44,442 bases of DNA from UBA9715 sp045614225. Its GTDB lineage: Bacteria > Actinomycetota > Coriobacteriia > Coriobacteriales > Eggerthellaceae. A model generated the notes under the pieces. That model saw only the letters and a list, made by a program, of their open reading frames with translations, was not told where the DNA came from and did not search any database. A program made the position numbers and the translations under genes. Shown in pieces: positions 1 through 7,904 of the stretch. The stretch is from positions 1-44,442 of the forward strand of contig JAZLCO010000106.1 in assembly GCA_045614225.1 (NCBI GenBank), written 5' to 3'. Each line of letters begins with the position of its first letter. Within the stretch, counting starts at the first letter, position 1.

Positions 1-1
1 C

Positions 2-31
2 ATCGAGGAGAGGCTCGGTAAGGCGGCGTGA
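2..31 (+). CDS. 3' end of an unidentified gene (partial)
   Basis: The first bases read as nine sense codons followed by TGA (ending ERLGKAA-stop). This would be the last part of a plus-strand gene that starts outside the window. The codons are typical of the high-GC genes nearby, but the piece is too short to identify and could be chance. Confidence 0.35.
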   Translation: MEERLGKAA

Positions 32-158
32 CGCGCATGGTGTAGAATGCAACCGGTTCCGGGTGATGCTGCGTTCGCTCGGGCGGGCTGAAGCCCGCGC
101 CTCGCAAACGCAGTCGTGACACCAACAATCGGCACACTACCGATTTATCGGGTCGCTT

Positions 159-276
159 TGCATCAATATGGCGCTCATGGACCCCGTATTGGTGCAGCAA
201 GTCGTCCATGAAGCCGATATTGGTGCAAAGCATGCCGATTTTTGCATCAATATGAGGTCCATGGACGATTGGCGCA
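159..276. repeat. Cluster of operator-like inverted repeats
   Basis: The unit TGCAYCAATAT occurs facing right at 159-169 and 243-253. It occurs facing left (as ATATTGGTGCA or close variants) at 186-196, 217-227 and, more degenerate, 267-276. Units at 159-196 and 243-276 pair into imperfect palindromes of about 35 bp, each containing a CATGGAC-like centre. The stretch from 32 to 367 has no convincing gene. The arrangement resembles a multi-site operator or a small palindromic repeat family. Function is unknown; only the repeated sequence is directly seen. Confidence 0.6.
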
Positions 277-367
277 GTTTGCTAGTTCTACCAGTTTTCG
301 ATTTCATGGTTTTCCTAGATATAACATGCGAATAAAGCAGTCGAAACAGCTATGGCTATCAATATGC

Positions 368-397
368 AAAAAGCGGCCTGCAACGTTGCAGGCCGCT
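368..397 (-). terminator. Rho-independent terminator of the binding-protein gene
   Basis: Positions 372-397 form a perfect 13+13 palindrome with a GC-rich stem (core CGGCCTGCAACGTTGCAGG). On the minus strand it is followed by five Ts (368-372). It begins 30 bases past the stop codon of the solute-binding protein gene, so it should end the kinase/binding-protein transcript. Confidence 0.85.
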
Positions 398-426
398 CTT
401 GGTTACTTTGGTGGGTTGCTAGCTCG

Positions 427-1752
427 CTACAGCGCGTACGTCCCGAAGCCGGCGATGGCATCGTCGATCGAGGCTTGGCCGTTTGCGACCTGATAGGCTG
501 CAACGCGGTATTGGATGGTGACGTCGTCAGCCAAGCCGACTTCGTGGGTCGAGATGACCTGGCTTGCGTCGACCTTGCTAAACGGCGCATACACGCCCTC
601 GTAAGGAATGTCGGGCGTCACCGTGAGCAGGCGCTTCGCGCGGGCGATGTCATTGAGCTCCTGCGTGCTCACCAGGAAGCGCATGAACTCGTTCGCCATG
701 TCGAGGTTCGCGCCATCCTTGTTGACCGCGAACTGCACCGAAGGCTTGTCGAGCAGGCGCGCGCCGTCATTGGTGAGCGTGAGAGGATACAGCGCGTACG
801 AGAACGGGTTCGCGGTGAACGCTTCGGACTGGCTCTCGCGCTTGGCAGTGCCCGACGCCGTATCGGCCGAGCTCAGCGCCATGGGGATATCGCCCTCGAA
901 GAACCTCAGGATCAGCGCGTTGTAGCCATCCGCAAGTTCGTTGCAGACGTCGAGGTTGAAGCACCCATGCTTCATCATGTCGTCCACTTTCTCAAGCGTG
1001 GGCCTCATGTACTCGCCGGCCGAGGGGTCGAGCGAATTGAGCTTCTCGACCGACTCGGGGTTCTTGGCAGCATCGCCGTACATGGTCTCGCCGACGAGGT
1101 TGCCGTATGCGGACGGTACGTTGTAAGCCAAGATGGGAGTGGGATACCCGGCCTTGTTGAACGCCTCGCATGCAGCCAGCAGCTCATCGTAGGTCGTCGG
1201 GATGGCAATCCCCTCCTTCTTGAAGAGGTCCTCGTTCACGAGGATGCCGGACGTGCTCGAGAAGATGGGCGCCATGGGGACCGCGCCCTTCTCGTCCTTG
1301 CTCAACAAGCTCGGGCGCACACACGACAAGTCAATCTTGAGTGCCGGATCCGAGAGGTCCTCGGCATGCTCGAATAGCGCAGCATAGCTTTCGTTCCCCA
1401 GCATGAACTCCTGCGCGAAGAAGATGTCGGGCGCGTTCTCGGAACTCAAGGCCGTGGAAACGACTTTGTTGTAATCGTCGAGCTTGGTGTAGCTCAGCTC
1501 GACGTCGGGATAATACGCGTTGAACTTGTCGAACTCGGCTTCGAGCGCCTCGAAGTTGTCATAGTTGCCGGCCACGGTAATCGAGCATTTCGTGGCGGTG
1601 TCAAGCGAGGGCGTAAAGCTCTTCTGTTCGCTCGCCTGCCCCGACGACGCGCCAGACCCGGAAGACCCTGGCGAACCGGCACAGGCCACTAACGCGACCG
1701 AGATGATCGCAATCGACAAAACGAGTAGGCAACGCATGGCGTGCTTTCTCAT
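427..1752 (-). CDS. Extracellular solute-binding lipoprotein (sugar-type, family 1)
   Basis: This 441-residue protein has a lipoprotein signal: a basic start, a hydrophobic stretch and the lipobox LVAC with Cys24, followed by a Gly/Ser-rich linker. The rest reads like a family 1 extracellular binding protein, the type that feeds oligosaccharides to ABC importers: 'ITVAGNYDNFEALEAEFDKF' near the start of the mature domain, then 'APDIFFAQ' and 'KEGIAIPTTYDELLAACEAF'. Length is normal for the family. Its start codon overlaps the stop of the upstream hybrid histidine kinase by four bases (ATGA), so the two are translationally coupled. No permease or ATPase gene accompanies it. A role as a ligand-sensing partner of the kinase is therefore as likely as transport; this is inference. 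Confidence 0.85.
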   Translation of the reverse strand: MRKHAMRCLLVLSIAIISVALVACAGSPGSSGSGASSGQASEQKSFTPSLDTATKCSITVAGNYDNFEALEAEFDKFNAYYPDVELSYTKLDDYNKVVSTALSSENAPDIFFAQEFMLGNESYAALFEHAEDLSDPALKIDLSCVRPSLLSKDEKGAVPMAPIFSSTSGILVNEDLFKKEGIAIPTTYDELLAACEAFNKAGYPTPILAYNVPSAYGNLVGETMYGDAAKNPESVEKLNSLDPSAGEYMRPTLEKVDDMMKHGCFNLDVCNELADGYNALILRFFEGDIPMALSSADTASGTAKRESQSEAFTANPFSYALYPLTLTNDGARLLDKPSVQFAVNKDGANLDMANEFMRFLVSTQELNDIARAKRLLTVTPDIPYEGVYAPFSKVDASQVISTHEVGLADDVTIQYRVAAYQVANGQASIDDAIAGFGTYAL

Positions 1753-3929
1753 AGCTTGCCCTCCTTCACCCTTCTGATTTCCTTCATGACTATCTTAATA
1801 TCAATCGGCTTGGCAATGTGCCCATTCATGCCGGCATCCATGCATTTTGCGACATCTTCGGAGAACGCATCTGCCGTCATCGCGATGATCGGGATTGCCG
1901 CAAGCCGCTCGTCGGGCAGCGCACGGATGGCCTTTGTGGCCTCGATGCCGTTCATGACGGGCATCTGCACGTCCATGAACACGAGGTCGAAGTCTCCCGG
2001 CTGCGACGATGCGAGCATGTCGACCGCGATCTGGCCGTTTTCGGCGCGTACGGACTCGATGCCGTGCATTTCGAGCAGCATGTTGATGATTTCCCAGTTG
2101 ATGTCGTTGTCCTCGGCGGCGAGCACGCGCACGCCCGCGACATCGGATTGGCCGCCCTCGGGTGCCAGCGCGTCGGCGGATTCCGGCGCCGCGCTTTCGT
2201 CCTCGTGCTGCGCGATGGGCACGTCGAGGGTGACGGTGAACGTCGTCCCCTCGCCCAGCTTGCTCTGGCACTCGATCGTGCCTCCCATGAGATCGACCAT
2301 CTGCTTGGTGATGGCCAGGCCGAGGCCCGTGCCCTGCACCTTGTTCACGCGGCTGTCGGTTTGGCGCGAGAACGAGTCGTACATGCGCTCCATGAACTCC
2401 TCGCTCATGCCTATGCCCGTGTCGGTCACGCGGTAGACCAGGCGCACCACACCGGGCGTGTCGCTCGGCAGCTCCTGCAAGTCGACGTCGACGCGTCCGT
2501 GCGGCTCGGTGTACTTGAGGGCGTTCGACATGATATTGATGAATACCTGGTTGATGCGCAGTTGATCGGCATAGAGATACTCATGCTTCATGTCGTTGGT
2601 GTGGATGTTGAAGTCGATGCTCTTGTCCTCGACCATGGGCTGCGCGATGTTGGCGAGGTTTTCTGCCACCTCGGCAATCGAGAAGGCGGCCGGCGTCAGG
2701 GTGAGCTTGCCGCTTTCCACCTTGGAGATATCCAGAATGTCGTTGATGAGCGTTAGCAAGTGGTTGCTCGCCAGCTCGATCTTTCGCAAGCTGTCCTTGA
2801 CGATGGCTGGGTCGTCATCGTTGAGTTGCGCGATGGTCGTCAGGCCCAGGATCGCGTTCATGGGCGTGCGGATATCGTGCGACATGGCCGAGAGGAAGTC
2901 GCTCTTGGCGCGATTCGCCGCCTCGGCTTCCTTCGCGGCCTCGTCCAGGCGCGCGTTGAACCAATTCATAAAGGCCATGTCAAAGATGAGCAGGAACAGC
3001 AGAGCGCAGGCTACCCCGCCAACCAAGAACCAGTCGACGGTCGTTCGATGCAAACTGCTCACTGGGATGTAGTTCAGGATGGTCCAGCCGCGGTTCTCGC
3101 TGATCGGCGAATATGCGATCAGGCACTCCTCGCCTCGCGAGTTGTTCATGAAGAACGACCCGCTCTGCGATGCCAGGCGCTCTTTCAGGTCTTCGACTCC
3201 GGTTACATCGACCTGGTTGTACGACTTGTAGAACTCGATGAAGTTGCTGTTCTTGTAGTCGTGGCCCTTGATGATGTAGTTGCAGTCGCTGTCGATGAGC
3301 GAGACCTCGGCATCTTTGTACCGCTCGCTGGGAAACACCCATTTTTCCTGGAGCTTTTCCGTTGGGATGACGCGCAGGAGAACCGCCTCGCGCTGCTTCG
3401 ACCGATCGCCGGAATCCACAAGCGTGATCTTGTCGCAAAACGCGAGCGACTGAACACCGTTCATGGGATTGGTGTACGACCGCGAGACGTTGACGGTGCC
3501 ATCTTGCTCGTCCAACTTGTCGAGCTGTATGGGAAGGCCGATTGCTTTGTACGATACGTCGTAGTAGTCTTCCGTGCCCGTCCTTGGGCGCGTCGAGAGC
3601 CCCTCGAGCGAGTCGTCGTCCGTGAACACAATGTGCGCCGAATCATCGGGCGACACGTGGGAGGACCTGATGAACGATATTGCCTCGTCGATGGTCATGG
3701 GATTGCTGTCGATGTAGCGTTCCCATACGTTGCAGATATCCTGCTCGCTTTTGAGGTAATTGGTCGTCACCTGCTCCATGGTGACGGTCGCCGTCTCGAA
3801 TTGCGCCACCTCGGTGGAAATCGACTCGCCGGCTGTCCGCTGAGCGTACAGCAAGACAAAGCCAACAATTCCGAGCATGACGGCAACGTTCACCAGAATT
3901 ATCAGATATCGCTTGTTCGCTGTTCGCAT
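1749..3929 (-). CDS. Hybrid sensor histidine kinase / response regulator
   Basis: About 726 residues. A membrane segment lies near residues 8-28, followed by a roughly 260-residue extracellular region (Cache-like by architecture), a second membrane segment near 293-318 and a short coiled linker. The HisKA domain has His351 in MSHDIRTPMN. The HATPase domain shows an N box (NQVFINIMSNALKYT) and G boxes (DTGIGM, GTGLGLAI). A receiver domain follows, with Asp653 in FMDVQMPVMNG and the T/K signature MTADAF...KP. There is no HPt or DNA-binding domain, so phosphate must pass to another protein or act within this one. ATG 3929 is preferred because AAGG lies upstream at good spacing; an ATG at 3947 would add six residues but lacks a binding site. 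It heads a two-gene operon with the binding protein. Confidence 0.9.
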   Translation of the reverse strand: MRTANKRYLIILVNVAVMLGIVGFVLLYAQRTAGESISTEVAQFETATVTMEQVTTNYLKSEQDICNVWERYIDSNPMTIDEAISFIRSSHVSPDDSAHIVFTDDDSLEGLSTRPRTGTEDYYDVSYKAIGLPIQLDKLDEQDGTVNVSRSYTNPMNGVQSLAFCDKITLVDSGDRSKQREAVLLRVIPTEKLQEKWVFPSERYKDAEVSLIDSDCNYIIKGHDYKNSNFIEFYKSYNQVDVTGVEDLKERLASQSGSFFMNNSRGEECLIAYSPISENRGWTILNYIPVSSLHRTTVDWFLVGGVACALLFLLIFDMAFMNWFNARLDEAAKEAEAANRAKSDFLSAMSHDIRTPMNAILGLTTIAQLNDDDPAIVKDSLRKIELASNHLLTLINDILDISKVESGKLTLTPAAFSIAEVAENLANIAQPMVEDKSIDFNIHTNDMKHEYLYADQLRINQVFINIMSNALKYTEPHGRVDVDLQELPSDTPGVVRLVYRVTDTGIGMSEEFMERMYDSFSRQTDSRVNKVQGTGLGLAITKQMVDLMGGTIECQSKLGEGTTFTVTLDVPIAQHEDESAAPESADALAPEGGQSDVAGVRVLAAEDNDINWEIINMLLEMHGIESVRAENGQIAVDMLASSQPGDFDLVFMDVQMPVMNGIEATKAIRALPDERLAAIPIIAMTADAFSEDVAKCMDAGMNGHIAKPIDIKIVMKEIRRVKEGKL

Positions 3930-4146
3930 CCTGAGCCTTATCTGCATCGACTTGCATGCATTATCTCATGCTTCGGCCGTTATTGGAGCGGGATTAAGAG
4001 AGCAACAACGACCCGCGCCTGCCCTCTTTACACTTATGCAGCAATTTAGCAAGCGCCAAGAGATGGACCGAATTCTTTATAAACTTCCTGTGTTCCCCAA
4101 AATCGGCAAGAATCTCATCAATTCTGGCGACAGCGTCGTCGGCCTG

Positions 4147-7100
4147 CTATCTGGACTTTGGCATCTCCATGTGAATTGCATCGAGCGCTGCAGCAACATT
4201 TCCGAGCAGGTAGCGATTGTAGAACGGCTCGACATGCGACATCAGCACAAGCAAGTATCTCCGACCATTGCGGTCGTCGACCACAGCCGCATCATTCGTT
4301 ATGGCGCCATACGAGCTTCCGGAGCCCATCCAACCCGGCTTCGAATACACCGTTCGATATCCACCCAGATGATCGTTGATGACCGAATAATACGAATCGT
4401 TAAACAGCCAGCGCCACGTGCTCGCATAGGCGCCATTCGACGCCGAATATGCCAACATGCGCGTCCACGCTTTAGCTAACGTTCTGGGAGTGTAGCTGTC
4501 CCACGTTGGAATATAACCAACATCAACAGCGCTCAACCATCGAGCGAAGCCATCCTCGGAACCGTAGTTCGCCCGCAGCTGCAGATACGAGTAATTGTCC
4601 GAGATAGTTATTGCCGGCACTGCAAGATCGCTGATATCACCCCACGACAAACGACCCTTCTCGAGATACTCCTCGAACAAGTACGTCACCCAGAGCCCCT
4701 TGATCGTACTTGCACCATAATAGCTGCGATCCGCATTGAGCGATACGGTCATGCCAGTGTTGCAATCCATCATGAGAAAGCCAACGTCGTATCCACGACT
4801 CCAACATGCGTTGAGCGCGCCGATGAGCCTGTCCCAATTAGCCTTGCTTATGGAGTAGCCAGGCACAGCATTTGCAAGCTTTACATCACCACCGCCGGCG
4901 GCAGCTTGAACGGCCATCTTGAAGGAAAGCAAATCGTTCTGGTTCAATGAGGTCTTGACCACCGACCATCGCTGGAGTTGCGATTTTTCGTCCTTCGCCT
5001 GTTGCACGTTCGAACCGGTCTTTGCAGAGGCAAACGAGACATACATTCCCGAATTCTTGTTGACGAACCTCAAGCCTCCGTCTGTCACCACGGGCTTCCA
5101 AAGCTGCGAGGAGGCGGAAGACCACGTTTCCATACGCACATTCGCACCGTTAGTTTTGCTCGAGCCCTGAACAGTAAGAACCGTGCTGCAGAGCGGCATG
5201 CCGATGCGATAGTAGCCATCTGAGACATGAACAATCGAGAACTTCTGGTTGTTACCGCCATTGGCTGTGCAAATCATGGCGTTCGCTCCACTTGCGAATG
5301 AGCCGCCCGAAACGTCGAGCACAAGTTGGGCCGAAGGTGCCGAGCGGATTTCATAGAGGCCGTTCGATACCACAGACCTGCCCATTGGGTACCAACGTTG
5401 GCCTGCCTTTTTCTCGTTTTTCTGCACGACAAGCTTCGTCGCAGAATCGGCCTTGTTCCCTTGCACTGTCATTGCAGTTTTCGTCGAATCATTCGTGAAG
5501 ATCAAACCACCGTTTGATGCTAGAGACCACTTCCAAAGCTGCGTGGCAGCTCCACTCTTGGATAACTGGACGATCTTCCCATTCGAAGCTGTCAGGTACT
5601 TCCCCGACGAAACTGCTTGAATAGTGTAAGCATCTCCCTCGCGGCTGAAAATGAAATGCTGATTGGGGCCGTCGTTCGCGAGGGCGACTACCATCTGCGC
5701 ACCATTTGCAAGCGATCCACCGGGAACGTCCATGCTCCTGCTGGCCACGTTTAACTTTGTGAACATCTGGTAAGTCCCAGGGTAGAAAGGTTCAGTTTTA
5801 GCAATTGTAAATTTCTGATACGATCCACTGTTCGGCGACCATAGTCTCAGGTTGTCGCCATTGGCTAAACTGCTACCATCAACATCAAGAGCACTTCCCT
5901 TATCCATCCCGATGACGCTGTAGCTACCATCTGCATGATGCAAGAATGTCCATCTTTGGCTCTTAGAGTTGCTGCGACTCAGCTGCTGAACATTTGCAAC
6001 CAAATTCTTCGAGCCATTCAAGGCATCAAGCACTTTACCCGAATTGATGTTCAAGAGCTCGTAACCATCACCTTTCCAGGTGATTTGCCATTTTTCCTCT
6101 AAACGCCAATTCGCGTTGGAAACGAGCTGCACGTTCGCTCCGTTTGATTCAGAGGCGGATGCAACACCCACGGCAGCGGCAGGCGTCGCTTGCAACTGCA
6201 TCGTGTATAAACCATCATCGATAGTTCGAGTTGCAACGGGAGAAGCTGGACGACGGATCAACTGTACTTGGAAAGCCTCCAGTCGCAGACTTCGCCCTGT
6301 TGTTCCAGCAAGATTGTCGCCCGATACCCAATCCTGCCACCCGATATCCTGAACATGCACGCGATAAATCACTTCATATACTTGGGAGATATTACCCTTT
6401 AAGCGCATTTCAAAAGCTTCTAAGCGCAGAGATTCGCCCGTTGTACCAGCAAGTTGACCGTTAGCAACCCATCCCGTCCAGCCTTTATTTTGAACATGAG
6501 CACGATATTCGATTGAGCCCGAATACTTCCCTTTATCGAGTGCAACTCGCAGAGCTTCGATCCTTAACGATTGACCAGTTGTGCCTTGAACGGCACCGTC
6601 GCGAACCCATCCTTGGTTTCCGATATTTTGCACATGGTCTTGATAACGAACCCCTACAATACCTTCTCTTTCAGTCGACGGCGACTTTTTCGGCACCAAG
6701 CGAATGCGTAACGCTTCGAGCCTCAAGCTCTTGCCCGATGTGCCCGAAATTGATCCGTTCTTCTTGTACTCAGGCTCCCATCCTTCATTCTGAACATGTG
6801 CTTTATACTCAATGTCGTACCATTTTGAGATGTCTCCAAGCAACGCAATGCGCACAGCCTCCAGACGGAGGGATTGTCCTGAAGTGCCGGCTATTTCGCC
6901 GTTCGCCTTTGCATCTTGCCATCCAATGTTCTGAACGTGAACCTGGTAGTTTATCGACCCAAGCATTCCTCCAAATTGAATTTGGATTGCCTCAAGACGA
7001 AGCGCGCGGCCTTCCGTGCCGACAATGATTTCGGCAGCTTTGTTCGCATTCGCGTCCACTGACCTCCAGCCCTGCCAGCCGATGTTCTGAACGTGAACCT

Positions 7101-7659
7101 GCGCCTTTAGAGTCACCGAAGGAGCATTCTGGGTCGCCGCTTTTGCCGACGTCACGCTCTTCGTGTCCGCGTAAGCATTCGATGCTTTAGCAGTCGATGT
7201 GCCTTTTTCCTGCTGGTCGGCTGATTTCACCGATAAGTTCACCGACGAATCGTCAATCTCGACAGAGGCAATCGAATCGTTCGCTTGCTGTTCGAAAGCG
7301 CCATCTGCTTTCGAGAAGTCCTCTGTCAGCCCAAAGTCTTCTGATTCGCCGACTGCACCTTCGCCTGCACCGTTATCGATTACCTCGCTTTCAGATGCCT
7401 CACCCTGCGCCTCATTTTCAGGTACTTCGGCATTCTCGGCTGCTTTGGGATACGCTCCATCACTCCCGTTTCCCTTGAGCTCTTCAGAATCAAAGGCGTC
7501 AACGGAATTCGGCTCGTGACCAGAGCCTTCAGACTCCGTCTCTACTACGGCAACCGAGCTGTTTGTATCGGCAGATTCGGCACCATACGCAATTTGAGGG
7601 GTCGCAAGAACAATCGTACAGATGATAGCCATAAGAAATAGTTGGACGGTATTCCGCAT
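4147..7659 (-). CDS. Secreted ChW-repeat / ricin-lectin / beta-lactamase-like serine hydrolase
   Basis: The protein has 1170 residues. A signal peptide (residues 1-27) is followed by a low-complexity acidic region (about 30-180). Six ChW (hydrophobic-W) repeats then run over about 185-475, each with HVQN.GW and a G(T)xG.SLRLEA ending. Three ricin-type beta-trefoils (about 480-910) show repeated QxW-like motifs (QRW, QLW, QKF). The C-terminal domain (about 920-1170) has the active-site signature of class A beta-lactamase/PBP-type enzymes: Ser984-x-x-Lys987 (STIK), Ser1020-Asp-Asn and Lys1107-Pro-Gly in place of KTG. Such domains act on peptidoglycan or related acyl substrates; the substrate here is unknown. 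ChW and ricin modules suggest binding to the cell surface or to glycans. AGGGG lies upstream of the start. It has no obvious operon partner. Confidence 0.85.
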   Translation of the reverse strand: MRNTVQLFLMAIICTIVLATPQIAYGAESADTNSSVAVVETESEGSGHEPNSVDAFDSEELKGNGSDGAYPKAAENAEVPENEAQGEASESEVIDNGAGEGAVGESEDFGLTEDFSKADGAFEQQANDSIASVEIDDSSVNLSVKSADQQEKGTSTAKASNAYADTKSVTSAKAATQNAPSVTLKAQVHVQNIGWQGWRSVDANANKAAEIIVGTEGRALRLEAIQIQFGGMLGSINYQVHVQNIGWQDAKANGEIAGTSGQSLRLEAVRIALLGDISKWYDIEYKAHVQNEGWEPEYKKNGSISGTSGKSLRLEALRIRLVPKKSPSTEREGIVGVRYQDHVQNIGNQGWVRDGAVQGTTGQSLRIEALRVALDKGKYSGSIEYRAHVQNKGWTGWVANGQLAGTTGESLRLEAFEMRLKGNISQVYEVIYRVHVQDIGWQDWVSGDNLAGTTGRSLRLEAFQVQLIRRPASPVATRTIDDGLYTMQLQATPAAAVGVASASESNGANVQLVSNANWRLEEKWQITWKGDGYELLNINSGKVLDALNGSKNLVANVQQLSRSNSKSQRWTFLHHADGSYSVIGMDKGSALDVDGSSLANGDNLRLWSPNSGSYQKFTIAKTEPFYPGTYQMFTKLNVASRSMDVPGGSLANGAQMVVALANDGPNQHFIFSREGDAYTIQAVSSGKYLTASNGKIVQLSKSGAATQLWKWSLASNGGLIFTNDSTKTAMTVQGNKADSATKLVVQKNEKKAGQRWYPMGRSVVSNGLYEIRSAPSAQLVLDVSGGSFASGANAMICTANGGNNQKFSIVHVSDGYYRIGMPLCSTVLTVQGSSKTNGANVRMETWSSASSQLWKPVVTDGGLRFVNKNSGMYVSFASAKTGSNVQQAKDEKSQLQRWSVVKTSLNQNDLLSFKMAVQAAAGGGDVKLANAVPGYSISKANWDRLIGALNACWSRGYDVGFLMMDCNTGMTVSLNADRSYYGASTIKGLWVTYLFEEYLEKGRLSWGDISDLAVPAITISDNYSYLQLRANYGSEDGFARWLSAVDVGYIPTWDSYTPRTLAKAWTRMLAYSASNGAYASTWRWLFNDSYYSVINDHLGGYRTVYSKPGWMGSGSSYGAITNDAAVVDDRNGRRYLLVLMSHVEPFYNRYLLGNVAAALDAIHMEMPKSR

Positions 7660-7904
7660 CGCATCCCCTAGAAATAGACTCGGAATTCGATTGTCGATAT
7701 TGCATATATGTCACATTAATACAAATAGTATCGAATCAGGATGAAAAGACATAGTTTGGTGTTCCGCTATTTGACTACGAGCCGAGGGTGGGCGCCATAG
7801 TGCCACATACGCAACTCACTACAATCTGCCTTCCCTGGTATTACAAAGGGTACAATGGTTCCATATCTAAAAAAGTCTTTCTTAAACAGGAAGGGTTAAA
7901 GAGC

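Noticed and set aside
352..1377. Long plus-strand frame opposite the binding-protein gene
   Set aside because: It is antisense to a clear lipoprotein gene, crosses its terminator hairpin, and its Arg/His/Val-rich translation resembles no family.
2760..4049. Long plus-strand frame opposite the histidine kinase
   Set aside because: Antisense shadow of a kinase with all catalytic motifs; composition is that of reversed high-GC codons.
7788..7904. Upstream start for the first DUF6541 gene
   Set aside because: No ribosome-binding site, and the paralogue at 12471 aligns from the ATG at 7905.
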